From: Spirochaeta sp.
GTDB lineage: Bacteria > Spirochaetota > Spirochaetia > DSM-27196 > Alkalispirochaetaceae
Reading direction: 5' to 3'
DNA length: 52,628 bases
Assembly (NCBI GenBank): GCA_007130865.1
Contig: SLRR01000091.1
Coordinates: 1-52,628 of the forward strand
Shown: in pieces, positions 43,218 to 52,628 of the stretch
Layout: every line of letters begins with the position of its first letter
Numbering within the stretch: the first letter of the stretch is position 1
Position numbers and translations under genes: made by a program
Notes under the pieces: model-generated
Told to the model about the DNA's origin: nothing
Databases searched by the model: none
What the model saw: the letters and a program-made list of their open reading frames with translations, nothing else

Positions 43218-44165
43218 ATGAGACTACCGCAATCCCGCCTGACCCGTCACCGCGGGGGTCATGGCAGCAGGCTTTTCACCCTGATCGCCATCGCGCTTGT
43301 GGCTGCGCTGATCGGAGCGGGGTTATTCCTGGTCGTTCGCGCACGATCGCCGATCCTTCCCATTGCGGAAACAACCCGTTCCATGGATGCGATCGAGCTG
43401 TGGCGCACAGGAGATTACCGGCGTGTCGTGGACGTCACCTCCGCGCACCTTCAACGATATCCCCTGGATGAAACCTCCCTAACGCTGCGTGGATTTTCCA
43501 GCTTTTACCTGGCTCTGGAGGCGGTTGACAGCGAGAAAAAGCAGGACCTGCTGATCAAAGCGGTGCAGGATCTACGGAGAGTGTTGCTTAAACCGGAGCC
43601 GGCCATGGAGGCGCAGATCAGGTATACCCTTGGCAAATCTTATTACCATCGCGGACAGTTTTTTTTCGATCTCGCCGTACGGGAGTTGGAGAAAGCGCGT
43701 GATCTCGGGATGATGCAGCTGGATCTGCTGGAGTACCTGGCTCTGGCTCACGCGTCACTGGGAAATACCGACACTACGATCGACTATTTCCGCGCGGCCC
43801 TTGATCTGGGCGACGAAGACGTTCATCGACTCAGTCTGGCGGATGTATTGATAGACGAATCCCGGTATGATGACGCCGACGCGTTACTATATACGGTGCT
43901 TGACTCCTCGACCGACGTGATCCTGAGACAGCATGGACTGCTGTCACTCGGTGAGTCGCGTCGCGGTCAGGGAAGGTATGAAGCAGCTCTCGAGGCGTTC
44001 CAGGAGCTGTTGGAACTTAACCCGAGCTCTGCGGAAGCGCGGTTTCAGCTGGGTGAGACGTTTCTGGAGCAGGGGGAGAACGACCGTGCGCGGTTCGAGT
44101 GGAGAGAAGCGTTACGCTTGAATCCAAATCATATTGAATCTTTTCAACGTTTGCAGGAATATTAG
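43218..44165 (+). CDS. Membrane-anchored TPR protein upstream of mreB
   Basis: ATG 43218 is preceded by AGGAAG with six-base spacing; a GTG at 43212 is adjacent to it. The 315-residue protein has one membrane helix near the N-terminus (about 20-40) and a periplasm- or cytoplasm-facing TPR region with several copies of the motif (for example ALEAFQELLELNPSSAEARF and RARFEWREALRLNPN). TPR proteins serve as scaffolds. Its place just before mreBCD and the elongasome genes suggests a role in cell-wall elongation, but that is inference. Confidence 0.82.
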   Translation: MRLPQSRLTRHRGGHGSRLFTLIAIALVAALIGAGLFLVVRARSPILPIAETTRSMDAIELWRTGDYRRVVDVTSAHLQRYPLDETSLTLRGFSSFYLALEAVDSEKKQDLLIKAVQDLRRVLLKPEPAMEAQIRYTLGKSYYHRGQFFFDLAVRELEKARDLGMMQLDLLEYLALAHASLGNTDTTIDYFRAALDLGDEDVHRLSLADVLIDESRYDDADALLYTVLDSSTDVILRQHGLLSLGESRRGQGRYEAALEAFQELLELNPSSAEARFQLGETFLEQGENDRARFEWREALRLNPNHIESFQRLQEY

Positions 44166-44192
44166 ACACACTACCTTGGAGGCGACTTTTAT

Positions 44193-45230
44193 ATGGGCAA
44201 AAAAAACTTTCTGAGTGCCTTTTCCACCGATATCGGCATCGATCTTGGAACGTGCAACACGCTGGTCTACATCCGCGGTAAGGGCGTCGTCGCGAGCGAA
44301 CCCTCCGTGGTCGCGGTGGAACGGGGTACCAAGAAAGTCGTCGCCGTCGGAGAAGAAGCCAAGCGCATGCTATGGAAGACGCCTGGAGACATCATAGCGA
44401 TCCGCCCCCTCCGGGATGGTGTTATCGCCGACCTGGAGACCACGGAGAAGATGATCCGTTATTTTATTTCTAAGGTTCTGCAACGGCGGTGGTTCGTAAA
44501 ACCCAGAATGGTGATCGGTGTACCATCCTGTATTACCGATGTCGAGAAGCGAGCGGTCATCGAGAGCGCCGAGAAAGCAGGAGCCCGGGAGGTTCGGGTT
44601 ATTGACGAATCTCTTGCCGCCGCAATCGGAGCGAACATACCGATCTTCGAACCCGCGGGACACATGGTTTGTGATATCGGTGGGGGTACGAGCGAGATAT
44701 CCGTGATCTCTCTGGGAGGCATGGTCGTCACTAACGCTATCCGCCTTGGCGGCGACGAATTCGACGAGGCAATCATCAAGCACGTACGGACTGTCCACAA
44801 CCTGATCATCGGAGAAGGCACCGCGGAGGAACTCAAGAAACGTATCGGAAACGCCACGGCGGACAAGAAGATCGAGAAAATGGAGATCAAGGGAACCGAC
44901 GCGATCACCGGGTTGCCGCGACGCCTCGAGATTGACAGCGTCGAGGTCCGGGACGCGTTGCAGGAGCCGATAACCGCAATAGTGGACGAGATCAAGCGGA
45001 CACTCGGACTCACACCGCCGGAGCTCGCCGCAGATATCGTCGAGCGAGGGATCGTACTCACCGGAGGTGGCGCGATGCTCAAGGGTTTCGACGTTCTCAT
45101 CGCAAACGAAACCGGCGTACCCGTATTTCTGGCTGAGGACCCGATGAATTGCGTCGCGATCGGCGCCGGGCTTTACTTCGATTACGACAAGAATCTGAGG
45201 ACCGAAACCGCGGACTTTAAAAACTACTAG
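44193..45230 (+). CDS. mreB: Rod shape-determining protein MreB
   Basis: The 345-residue actin-like protein has the phosphate-1 loop [14 protein letters not shown] (about 13-26), DIGGGTSEI (phosphate-2, about 166-174) and [13 protein letters not shown] (adenosine site, about 286-298). It polymerises at the membrane and guides the elongasome. GGAGG precedes the ATG. It heads the order mreB-mreC-mreD-mrdA-rodA. Confidence 0.97.
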   Translation: MGKKNFLSAFSTDIGIDLGTCNTLVYIRGKGVVASEPSVVAVERGTKKVVAVGEEAKRMLWKTPGDIIAIRPLRDGVIADLETTEKMIRYFISKVLQRRWFVKPRMVIGVPSCITDVEKRAVIESAEKAGAREVRVIDESLAAAIGANIPIFEPAGHMVCDIGGGTSEISVISLGGMVVTNAIRLGGDEFDEAIIKHVRTVHNLIIGEGTAEELKKRIGNATADKKIEKMEIKGTDAITGLPRRLEIDSVEVRDALQEPITAIVDEIKRTLGLTPPELAADIVERGIVLTGGGAMLKGFDVLIANETGVPVFLAEDPMNCVAIGAGLYFDYDKNLRTETADFKNY

Positions 45231-45233
45231 GCT

Positions 45234-46085
45234 ATGAGATTATTTTCGCGACCGCTGGTGACAACTATAGTTCTGGTGGTTGTCGGGCTGGTGACCGCCT
45301 CGTTGAGCGTCGGACAGTTCACGGTACGTCCTGACCTCCTGGTGCGAGGCGCCGTCTCCGGAGTGCAACAGGTGGTCGCCACGGCTGGACGGGGGATATC
45401 TTCAACGTTTCAGTCCGTAGCGGAGCTGCGCGAGCTACGCCGGGAGTACGAAGCGTTGCTTATGGAACTTGAAGAGTATCGTAACCTGGAAGGACGCCTG
45501 CACGAACTGGAGAGCGAAAACGCACGCCTCCGCGAGCAGTTAGGGTATTCTGCGCAGGCATCCATGCCGGTTCTCTCCGCTCGGGTGATCGCTCAAGAGG
45601 CGAGTCAGTACTTCGCTTCTTTTACGATAAACCGGGGACGCCGCCACGGCGTTGAGCAGGGACAGACGGTAATCGCCTTTGTCGAGGGTCGTGAAGGTCT
45701 CGCCGGGCGAGTTGAAACGGTATCCGGTGGTACCGCCGTGGTGGTTCCGGTCTTTTCGGCCGGTTCTTACGTGGCGGCGCGACTGGATCGCTCGCGGCAG
45801 GAAGGTCTCGTTCAAGGTGGCGGTTCACGCCTCGACCCGTTGGTAATGCACTACGTTCCACGTGGTGCGCGGGACCGAATCCAGTACCAGGATCTCGTAG
45901 TGACGAGCGGTTTGAATTCGATCTTCCCACCAGGGCTCCCCCTGGGACGCGTCGTCCGCGTAGACGCTCTTGCCTTCGAGCCGAGCCTTGAGATACTTCT
46001 GGAGCCTCTGGTAGACTTCACGCGTCTTGAGTACGTGTTCGTACTGACTGCAACTGGTACTGCTTCACCGGTGAGTGACTCATGA
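45234..46085 (+). CDS. mreC: Rod shape-determining protein MreC
   Basis: The 283-residue protein has one N-terminal membrane helix (about 8-28), a coiled-coil stretch (about 60-100, LEEYRNLEGRLHELESENARL), and a periplasmic beta-domain with QYFASFTINRGRRHGVEQGQ. It links MreB to PBP2 and RodA. It starts three bases after the mreB stop codon. Confidence 0.94.
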   Translation: MRLFSRPLVTTIVLVVVGLVTASLSVGQFTVRPDLLVRGAVSGVQQVVATAGRGISSTFQSVAELRELRREYEALLMELEEYRNLEGRLHELESENARLREQLGYSAQASMPVLSARVIAQEASQYFASFTINRGRRHGVEQGQTVIAFVEGREGLAGRVETVSGGTAVVVPVFSAGSYVAARLDRSRQEGLVQGGGSRLDPLVMHYVPRGARDRIQYQDLVVTSGLNSIFPPGLPLGRVVRVDALAFEPSLEILLEPLVDFTRLEYVFVLTATGTASPVSDS

Positions 46086-46576
46086 CGGTTCTGCGAACTA
46101 TCCTGATCGGTGGAATCCTGGCGGTGCTGCAAACCACGTGGATCTCCGGATTGCAGATAGGTGGTGCACAACCCGATCTCGTGTTGATCATACTTACTGC
46201 GTACGCTTCGGTTGCGGGCGTACAGCGGGGACAGGTAGCCGGGTTTGTGGTAGGGTTGATAGAAGATGGTCTCAGCGTCAGTCCGCCGGGTTTTTACGCG
46301 GTGGTACGGTTGCTTCACAGCGCACTGGCCGGTACGGTACGCGCATCGATCGCGGAAGAGGTCCTGGTCTTTCCCATGGTAATGACCACGATCGCTTTTA
46401 CGGTAAAAACGACAGCAGTCCTGGTTACGGCGAGTATTCTGCGACTGGAAGCGGTGGCTCCCCGTGTGTTTTCCACGACGACGCTTGTCGAGGGAGCGAT
46501 GACAATAATACTTGCTCCTCTGGTATTCTGGTTATGTCGCAAAGTTTTTCCTGCGAGTAATCGGAGGGCGTTTTGA
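46082..46576 (+). CDS. mreD: Rod shape-determining protein MreD
   Basis: The 164-residue protein has about five hydrophobic segments, as in MreD, with the motif QPDLVLIILTAYASVAGVQ. Sequence conservation in the family is low; the call rests on length, topology and position between mreC and mrdA. It starts within the mreC stop and ends within the mrdA start. Confidence 0.88.
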   Translation: MTVLRTILIGGILAVLQTTWISGLQIGGAQPDLVLIILTAYASVAGVQRGQVAGFVVGLIEDGLSVSPPGFYAVVRLLHSALAGTVRASIAEEVLVFPMVMTTIAFTVKTTAVLVTASILRLEAVAPRVFSTTTLVEGAMTIILAPLVFWLCRKVFPASNRRAF

Positions 46577-48426
46577 GTATTCGCAAAGAGCAGAATATCG
46601 ACGCTCGCCGTTTGTACTACTTTATACTGGCGATAGTTCTCGGGTTCGCGCTTTATACGTGGCGGCTCTTTGAGATGCAGGTGCTGGAGGGGTATATCTA
46701 CCTCGATCGCGCTCAGGAAACGGCTCAGCGTAGCGAGCCCGTGTTCGCTCAGCGCGGTCAGATCTTTGATCGCTTTTACAACGAGCCTCTCGCGGCAAAC
46801 CGCAATTCCTTTGCGATTACGGTGGTACCGGCGGATCTCCCCCGGGGTGGTCAGGAGACAACGATCCGTGACGTGGCGGCCCTGTTTGACCGGGATCCGG
46901 AATCAGTGCTGGGAAGGTACCGCTCCACCGTGCGCGGCCAGTTTCAGCCGGTAGAGATAATCAGTAACGTCACGCTCCCTCAGCTGACGACGCTGGCCGA
47001 ACAGATCAGAGATTACCCCGGCGTGTACTGGTACAGCAAACCGGAACGAATCTATCCCTACGGGGAGCTCACTTCCAACGTTGTGGGCTACGTGGGTGAT
47101 ATCACGCCGCAGGAGCTGCAGGTACTGTTTAACGAGGGGTATACCGCTACGGCGGTGCTCGGAAAGCACGGCATCGAACAACAGTACGACCAGGTTCTGC
47201 GAGGTGTTGATGGTCGTCGCTTTCGACTTGTGGACGCGCAGGGACGCCGCGTCGGGGAAGAGGAGAGAGTCATCGCTCCCGAACAGGGGTCCAACCTGGT
47301 TCTCACAATCGACAGGTCGCTCCAGCAGCTCGCCCAGGACGCTCTCGGTTCAAGAATCGGATCCGTTGTGGTTATGCGCCCTGCCAATGGTGAGATACTG
47401 GCGCTGATTACGTATCCCCGGTTTGATCCTAACCGGTTTATCGGCCCCGGGGGACAACGGGAGGTGCAGAGCCTCGCCCGGGATGTGCGTTCGCCCTTTC
47501 TGAACAGACCGATCCAGAGTGCAGCAGCGCCGGCATCAACGTTCAAGATCGTGATGAGTACCGCAATTCTGGAGGAGGACGCTTTCTCGCCGGACGAAGA
47601 AATCCATTGTACCGGCGAGTTCGCGTACGGTAACCGTGTGTTTCACGACTGGCTCGAGTACGGTCATGGTGATGTAAATCTCGCCTCCGCACTGGCGCAA
47701 TCCTGTAACGTTTACTACTACACGATGGGAACATCCAGGCTTTCCGTGGATCAGATCATCGATTATTCCTACCGGCTTGGTCTCGGGACAACCACGGGTA
47801 TCGATATCGCCGGGGAAATTTCCGGGCTGGTACCTTCGCCTGCTTGGAAGGAACAGTCTCGGAACGCTAGATGGGTCGGCGGTGACACGGTTAATTTTTC
47901 AATCGGGCAGGGATATCTACAGGTAACTCCCTTGCAGATGGCGGTTATGGTGTCCACGATCGCCAACAACGGGATCGCGTATCGTCCCTACGTTCTGAAA
48001 GAGATCAGGGATCCGATAACCGGAAATGTAGTAGACCGGACTCAGCCGGAGATCATGCGCAACGCCGACCTCAGCAGCGAGACGCTCCGGGAGATCCGTT
48101 CCCACATGCGTATGGTCATTACCGAAGGAACGGCGCAGCCCGTGATTACCACCAACGCGGTGGCTGTGGCAGGTAAGACCGGGACGGGCCAGGTCGGGCT
48201 GGAGGAGAATTATCACAGCTGGTTTGTAGCGTACGGACCCTACGGAGAGGATGTCCCGGTGGAGGACAAGATCGCGGTCGTCGTGATGGTGGACGCGGCG
48301 AACGATTGGGAATGGTGGGCTCCCAAAGCTGCTAACGTGATTATGCACGGTTATTTCCAGGACCTGAATTTCGAGGAAACGGTGTTCGACCTGCGTCGTG
48401 GACCGCGTCCCCTGTGGTATATGTAG
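46573..48426 (+). CDS. mrdA: Penicillin-binding protein 2 (elongasome transpeptidase)
   Basis: The 617-residue class B PBP has a membrane anchor (about 14-34) and an N-terminal pedestal domain. The transpeptidase motifs are STFK with the catalytic S322, SCN (S377) and KTG (K535). It cross-links peptidoglycan during elongation with RodA. It starts with TTG inside the mreD stop, preceded by GGAGGG. Confidence 0.96.
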   Translation: MSIRKEQNIDARRLYYFILAIVLGFALYTWRLFEMQVLEGYIYLDRAQETAQRSEPVFAQRGQIFDRFYNEPLAANRNSFAITVVPADLPRGGQETTIRDVAALFDRDPESVLGRYRSTVRGQFQPVEIISNVTLPQLTTLAEQIRDYPGVYWYSKPERIYPYGELTSNVVGYVGDITPQELQVLFNEGYTATAVLGKHGIEQQYDQVLRGVDGRRFRLVDAQGRRVGEEERVIAPEQGSNLVLTIDRSLQQLAQDALGSRIGSVVVMRPANGEILALITYPRFDPNRFIGPGGQREVQSLARDVRSPFLNRPIQSAAAPASTFKIVMSTAILEEDAFSPDEEIHCTGEFAYGNRVFHDWLEYGHGDVNLASALAQSCNVYYYTMGTSRLSVDQIIDYSYRLGLGTTTGIDIAGEISGLVPSPAWKEQSRNARWVGGDTVNFSIGQGYLQVTPLQMAVMVSTIANNGIAYRPYVLKEIRDPITGNVVDRTQPEIMRNADLSSETLREIRSHMRMVITEGTAQPVITTNAVAVAGKTGTGQVGLEENYHSWFVAYGPYGEDVPVEDKIAVVVMVDAANDWEWWAPKAANVIMHGYFQDLNFEETVFDLRRGPRPLWYM

Positions 48427-48436
48427 CGAGGAACGA

Positions 48437-49750
48437 ATGATACAGTCCCGTTCAATCTTTGAGATCGATTTGTATATCGTGGGAGCTGCTGTGGCGCTCC
48501 TCGTGATCAGCGTAATGTTTGTTTTCTCCAGCGGTGTAACGGCAACCGGTCAGATAGCCAGTCAGGAGTACATACGCCAGGTGATCTGGGCGATCACCGG
48601 GCTGATCATAATGTTCGCCCTGACGTTTCTCGATTACCGCGTCCACTATCGGCTGGCTCTGTCGTTTTTTCTGGTGTTAATGGTAGTGCTCGTGTTTACT
48701 CCGATGTTTGGTCGAACGGTAAGCGGCGCACGCCGCTGGCTCGGTATCGGACAGTTTGGTGCGCAGCCGTCGGAGTTCGCCAAGCTCGCGATGATTCTGC
48801 TTCTGGCGCGATACTTCTCCGATCGCGGAGAGGCCGTGAAAACGGTAAAAGTGTTCCTGGTCGGTCTCGCTCTCGCGATCGTTCCGGTTGTACTTGTTCT
48901 CGCCCAGCCGGACCTTGGCACCGCGATGGTGTACGTTCCGGTATTCATGGTCATGGCGTACTTTGGCGGTGCCAGACCTTCACATCTCGGGTTTCTCGGT
49001 GGATCGATTCTGGCTGTCGGGCTTTTTACGGTGCTGCCTTTCTGGGCCGAACACCTCACGCCGCGGTCACTGCCGCTTGTGGAGGTGTTAACTGATCTGC
49101 GGGCTATGCGGTTTCTTCTCCTCGGACTCGGGGTTGCGCTTGCCCTGGGCGTATCGGGTATCGTTTTTACCCGGCGACGTCTCTTCCTATGGGTAACGTA
49201 CGCGTTGTCGATCATAACCGGCGCGATACCCTTGGCGTACCTGGCGCGATCGGTACTCCGGGATTACCAGATCATGCGTCTCGTGGTATTCCTTAACCCT
49301 AACGTGGATCCCCGGGGAGCGGGATGGAACATTATTCAGTCGATGACCGCCGTCGGTTCCGGGGGGCCCTTCGGAAAAGGATTTCTACAGGGTACACAGA
49401 GTCACTACCAGTACCTTCCGGCGCAAAGCACGGACTTCATCTTTTCGATCCTTGCAGAGGAGTGGGGTTTTTTTGGCGTGCTGATCGTATTTCTTCTCTT
49501 TGCAGTAATCTTTGGGAGATCTCTTTACATCATGTACCTCGCAAGGGACCGTTTTGCCTCGCTCGCGGTAGCTGGAATCACGGCTATGTTCGTCTTCCAC
49601 TTTTTTATAAACGTGGGGATGACGATCGGAATAATGCCGGTCACGGGTTTGCCGCTTCTGCTGCTTTCCTTCGGGGGGTCTTCAATCTGGACCGCGCTGG
49701 CAGGGCTGGGAATCGTCATGAGCGTCTACCAGCACCGGTACCAGTACTGA
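48437..49750 (+). CDS. rodA: Peptidoglycan glycosyltransferase RodA (SEDS family)
   Basis: ATG 48437 is preceded by GAGGAA; the 437-residue protein has about ten membrane helices. SEDS motifs include ARRWLGIGQFGAQPSEFAKL (about 97-116), LAQPDLGTAMVY (about 155-166), and NPNVDPRGAGWNIIQSMTAVGSGGPFGKG near 290-320. It polymerises glycan strands from lipid II with PBP2 as partner. Confidence 0.96.
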   Translation: MIQSRSIFEIDLYIVGAAVALLVISVMFVFSSGVTATGQIASQEYIRQVIWAITGLIIMFALTFLDYRVHYRLALSFFLVLMVVLVFTPMFGRTVSGARRWLGIGQFGAQPSEFAKLAMILLLARYFSDRGEAVKTVKVFLVGLALAIVPVVLVLAQPDLGTAMVYVPVFMVMAYFGGARPSHLGFLGGSILAVGLFTVLPFWAEHLTPRSLPLVEVLTDLRAMRFLLLGLGVALALGVSGIVFTRRRLFLWVTYALSIITGAIPLAYLARSVLRDYQIMRLVVFLNPNVDPRGAGWNIIQSMTAVGSGGPFGKGFLQGTQSHYQYLPAQSTDFIFSILAEEWGFFGVLIVFLLFAVIFGRSLYIMYLARDRFASLAVAGITAMFVFHFFINVGMTIGIMPVTGLPLLLLSFGGSSIWTALAGLGIVMSVYQHRYQY

Positions 49751-49763
49751 GGTATAGACGTTC

Positions 49764-52283
49764 ATGTCGGCTGTAACTGTCGATCCCGTTCGCGATCTTT
49801 ACCGGGAACTCAATGCCGTGGAGCAGCCGGGAAGGTACGTGGGCGGGGAGTTCGGTTGTGTTCGTAAGCCCGGGCGTGATCATTACCGGGTAGCACTCAG
49901 CTTCCCCGATCTCTACGAGATAGGTATGTCGAATACGGCGATTAAACTCCTCTACCGGATGCTGAACGCCCGGGAGAAAATTGCCTGCGAACGTGTGTTT
50001 GTGCCGGCCCCGGATTTTGAGGAGGCGTTGTATCGCCGCGCCGTATCTCTGTACACCCTCGAGACAGGAACACCTCTCTACCAGTGCGATATGCTGGCAG
50101 TTTCGTTCTCGTATGAGCTGCTCGCGACGAATCTGGTGACCCTTCTGCGATCCGGAGGTATTCCCGTCAAAGCGGACGAACGGGATCGGACGATGCCTCT
50201 GGTCCTGATCGGTGGTCCCGGTGCGACAAATCCTGTGCCGTACGGTCGGTTCATCGACGGAGCCTGGCAGGGCGAAGCGGAGGAAGGGTTCGTCGAGCTC
50301 GTGGAGGAGCTGGCGGAGTTAAAACTGCGTGGAGCTCACCGGGACGATCTGCTCGAGCGGCTGCGCCGGGAGCGGTCGATCTGGTACCCCGGACGTCCGG
50401 ACCGGGCGCGGCGTGCTATATGGAACGGATTTCCCTGGAGTGACGGGAGTGAGGCGCCGGGAGCGCTTTTTCCCGTGCCGTCGATACCGGTCGTACAGGA
50501 TCACGGTGTTGTGGAGATAATGCGCGGTTGTCCCCAGGGGTGTCGGTTCTGTCACGCCGGTGTGTATTACCGCCCATACCGGATGAAACCGATCCAGGCG
50601 ATAGAACGAGAGGTCGATCACCTGGTCAACGTACTGGGCTACCGTGAGATATCGTTGTCTTCTCTGAGCAGCGGCGATTACGGACCGCTTCAGGAGCTCA
50701 TGTCGGTCCTGAACCGGAGTTACGCGTCTCGCGGGGTCAGTTTGCAGCTGCCTTCGCTACGGGTCGATTCCTTTACGCTGCCACTACTGGAGCAGCTTAA
50801 CACCGTGCGCCGCGCGGGGTTGACCTTTGCCGTGGAAAGCGCCGGCGAGGAACACCAGCGCTGGACGAACAAGCTCGTACCGATCGACAAGGTTACGCAG
50901 ATCGCCCGGCAGGCGAAGGAGCGTGGATGGCGTCGGGCAAAACTGTATTTCATGATCGGGCTACCCGGACCGGACGCAGGTACGGAGTGGGAACGGATCA
51001 TGGAGTACGCCCGGACCCTTCGACGCGCCGTTCCCATGGAATATGTGATAAACGTGGGAACTTTTGTACCGAAACCACATACACCGTTTCAGTGGGAACC
51101 ACAACTTTCACCGGAAAGGGCTCTCGAGATCTTCCGGGAAATGCGCCGGGACGTTCCAAAAGGTGTATCCCTCCGGTACCATGATCCCTGGATGTCCTGG
51201 TTGGAAGGGGTGTTGACTCGCGGTGATGAACGGGTGGGGGAGGTTATTGAACGCGCCCACGCCGGTGGAGCCCGACTGGACGCGTGGACCGATTACCTGA
51301 AGATTGATGTGTGGCGCGAAGCGGTAGCTTCCGTCCACGGCGCCGATAGAGGGCTGCATGCGTTCACGCGGGACGAACCGCTTCCCTGGGAGAACATTCA
51401 CTCCGGGATTCCGAAGAAATTGCTGCTGAGGGAACGCGACAAAGCGCACGCCGGCGAGTTGTCGGAGCGATGTCTACCGGAGTGTGCCGACCGTTGTGGT
51501 GTCTGCAACGATCGGACCACGGTACACCATATCAGCGGCGAGCTGGATGAAACGACACCGGCGCGATCGGATATGCCTCGACGAGCAGAACCGGCGAGGA
51601 TCCTTGACAGGAACACGCCCGGCCGGGGACACCAGTTGCTCCTGAAGTACAGTAAACGAGGGAAAGCAGCGTTTCTGCCCCATCTCGCGATGGTGCGTAC
51701 GTTTGAGCGTTTCTGGAACCGGATAGGACTCCCCCTGGAAATCAGCGCCGGACACCATCCCAAGCCGAAGATGAGTTTCGGACAACCGTTGCCGACCGGA
51801 GTCGAGAGCGACTACGAGGTTGCGGTCGTGAATTTACAAAATAGTGTACGTATTGAGACTGTTTGTCGGTTGATTTCCCGGTTAGGGGCGTTGCCTGAGG
51901 GGGTGTCTATCGATGCGGTGCTTACTATGTCACACCTGCATGGCGCTCCGAGGATACTTGCGCCGATGCAGGTGTACAGCGGTTCCGTTTTTAACGTAAC
52001 CCCGGTGGATCAGGAAGAGGCGAATTTATTCTTCTCTTGTTGCGCAAATAACGGCGGCACCGTAACGGAAACACCGGACGATAACGGCGCCAGGCTGGTC
52101 GATCTTCCCGCCGGCGCCTGGGGACTCGGAAGAATACTGAAGGAGAGCAGCACGCGCGGAGCGGTAAGAATTCGTCGGATATCCATGTACGCCGGTGATA
52201 AATCCCTGAAAATGATGGAATGGTACGATCGTAACGTCGAAGGCAGCGTCAGGCGGACGATTTCCTGCGTAAAGTCGGAGTAG
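49764..52283 (+). CDS. B12-binding-like radical SAM protein fused to DUF2344
   Basis: The 839-residue protein has a Rossmann-like B12-binding-type region (about 40-200), the radical SAM motif C256-x3-C260-x2-C263 (CPQGCRFC) and the rest of that barrel to about 500. A Cys-rich linker (CLPECADRCGVC) comes next and a DUF2344 domain begins near 625 (LLLKYSKRGKAAFLPHLAMV). In many genomes the two parts (TIGR03960 and TIGR03936) are separate neighbouring genes; here they are one. The reaction is unknown. It follows rodA after 13 bases and converges on mazG. Confidence 0.92.
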   Translation: MSAVTVDPVRDLYRELNAVEQPGRYVGGEFGCVRKPGRDHYRVALSFPDLYEIGMSNTAIKLLYRMLNAREKIACERVFVPAPDFEEALYRRAVSLYTLETGTPLYQCDMLAVSFSYELLATNLVTLLRSGGIPVKADERDRTMPLVLIGGPGATNPVPYGRFIDGAWQGEAEEGFVELVEELAELKLRGAHRDDLLERLRRERSIWYPGRPDRARRAIWNGFPWSDGSEAPGALFPVPSIPVVQDHGVVEIMRGCPQGCRFCHAGVYYRPYRMKPIQAIEREVDHLVNVLGYREISLSSLSSGDYGPLQELMSVLNRSYASRGVSLQLPSLRVDSFTLPLLEQLNTVRRAGLTFAVESAGEEHQRWTNKLVPIDKVTQIARQAKERGWRRAKLYFMIGLPGPDAGTEWERIMEYARTLRRAVPMEYVINVGTFVPKPHTPFQWEPQLSPERALEIFREMRRDVPKGVSLRYHDPWMSWLEGVLTRGDERVGEVIERAHAGGARLDAWTDYLKIDVWREAVASVHGADRGLHAFTRDEPLPWENIHSGIPKKLLLRERDKAHAGELSERCLPECADRCGVCNDRTTVHHISGELDETTPARSDMPRRAEPARILDRNTPGRGHQLLLKYSKRGKAAFLPHLAMVRTFERFWNRIGLPLEISAGHHPKPKMSFGQPLPTGVESDYEVAVVNLQNSVRIETVCRLISRLGALPEGVSIDAVLTMSHLHGAPRILAPMQVYSGSVFNVTPVDQEEANLFFSCCANNGGTVTETPDDNGARLVDLPAGAWGLGRILKESSTRGAVRIRRISMYAGDKSLKMMEWYDRNVEGSVRRTISCVKSE

Positions 52284-52297
52284 ACCGATGGGGTCGG

Positions 52298-52628
52298 TCA
52301 ATCGGTGGTATCGTTCTTAGCCTCGTTCCACAGACGGTCAAGCGCGTCCAGGCTGTATTCGGTGAGCGCGACGCCGGAACGGGCGACTTCGTTCTCAATA
52401 TACGTAAAACGTTCAAGAAAACGCTCGTTGGTACCCGCCAGCGCGACAGAAGCGTCAGATTTTACTTTTCTGGATAAATTAACCACCGAGAATAAGAGAT
52501 CGCCAATTTCCTGCTCGATGTAGTGATTGTCCCGCAGAGCACCGCCGCCGGCATGCGCCGCTTGAAGCGCTTCGTGAAGTTCGTCCGTCTCTTCCCGGAT
52601 TTTCTCGATAACCGGTGCTGTGTCGGGC
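52298..52628 (-). CDS. mazG: Nucleoside triphosphate pyrophosphohydrolase MazG, C-terminal part
   Basis: The gene runs off the window edge; 109 residues are visible. The part in view has the MazG acidic helices IREETDELHEALQAA and HYIEQEIGDLLFSVVNLSRK, containing the ExxE and ExxD metal ligands. The usual C-terminal pattern follows (TNERFLERFTYIE, DALDRLWNEAK). MazG hydrolyses nucleoside triphosphates to monophosphates and pyrophosphate. It converges on the radical SAM gene with a 14-base gap. Confidence 0.93.
   Translation of the reverse strand, partial: PDTAPVIEKIREETDELHEALQAAHAGGGALRDNHYIEQEIGDLLFSVVNLSRKVKSDASVALAGTNERFLERFTYIENEVARSGVALTEYSLDALDRLWNEAKNDTTD

Noticed and set aside
1-52628. 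Mobile elements, prophage, CRISPR array or defence genes
   Set aside because: No transposase, integrase, phage gene, spaced direct repeat or defence family was recognised; all identified genes are core functions.

Overview
The window looks like a GC-rich chromosome segment of a free-living type spirochaete (Spirochaetaceae, Treponema/Spirochaeta side). The evidence is a short core flagellin of the periplasmic FlaB type, a PUR-family nucleic-acid-binding protein like Borrelia BpuR, a stand-alone FlhB C-terminal homologue beside a FliK-like protein, and the order dnaG - rpoD - C4 zinc-ribbon protein - rnpB - TPR protein - mreBCD - mrdA - rodA, which I recall as Treponema-like. I ran no database search, so this placement is inference. 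There is no prophage, transposon, CRISPR array or defence island; it is core genome with some unusual proteins.

Layout: 1-3050 signalling (end of an unknown gene, a CheY-like receiver, a receiver-PAS-PAS-GAF histidine kinase). 3120-7866 (minus) a six-gene run with two NfeD proteins, the flotillin FloA, a membrane protein, an Mth938-like protein and a DNA glycosylase. 7939-10344 a PilZ protein, an acyltransferase and the PUR protein. 10378-15733 rnhB (minus), then smc followed at once by two envelope proteins. 15824-22424 a long co-directional run: ffh, rpsP, khpA, rimM, trmD, rplS, FliK-like, FlhB-like, HD-GYP, yraN and a small protein. 22364-26333 a HEAT-like exported protein, coaD, rpmF, acpP, rnc and cca. 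26372-29858 flaB with its terminator, thiN and a large unknown protein. 29962-33963 a second SPFH protein, a membrane protein, a methionine aminopeptidase, tRNA-Thr, tRNA-Tyr, a strong terminator, a cysteine-cluster protein and an MBL-fold hydrolase. 33956-42804 a small protein, a 1344-residue exported protein with eight Ig-like modules and an OmpA-like end, dnaG, rpoD and a zinc-ribbon protein with a highly acidic tail. 42819-43200 RNase P RNA, which fills the only stretch longer than 300 bases without a protein gene. 43218-52283 a TPR protein, the rod-shape and elongation genes mreB-mreC-mreD-mrdA-rodA, and a fused radical SAM/DUF2344 protein. 52298-52628 the end of mazG (minus).

How the genes fit together: the window holds information-processing operons (SRP and ribosome assembly; primase and sigma factor; RNase III, RNase HII, RNase P) interleaved with envelope and motility functions (MreBCD-PBP2-RodA elongasome, FloA/NfeD membrane domains, FlaB and FlhB-like export components). 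Regulation by cyclic-di-GMP is suggested by one PilZ and one HD-GYP protein.

Most notable observations: several genes without a Shine-Dalgarno sequence have a -10 box 6-8 bases before the start codon, which predicts leaderless mRNAs (cca, thiN, coaD); the primase has lost three of the four zinc ligands; SMC is short and has no recognisable hinge; the exported protein has eight modules and lacks the usual peptidoglycan-binding aspartate; and a stable hairpin sits just before rnc.
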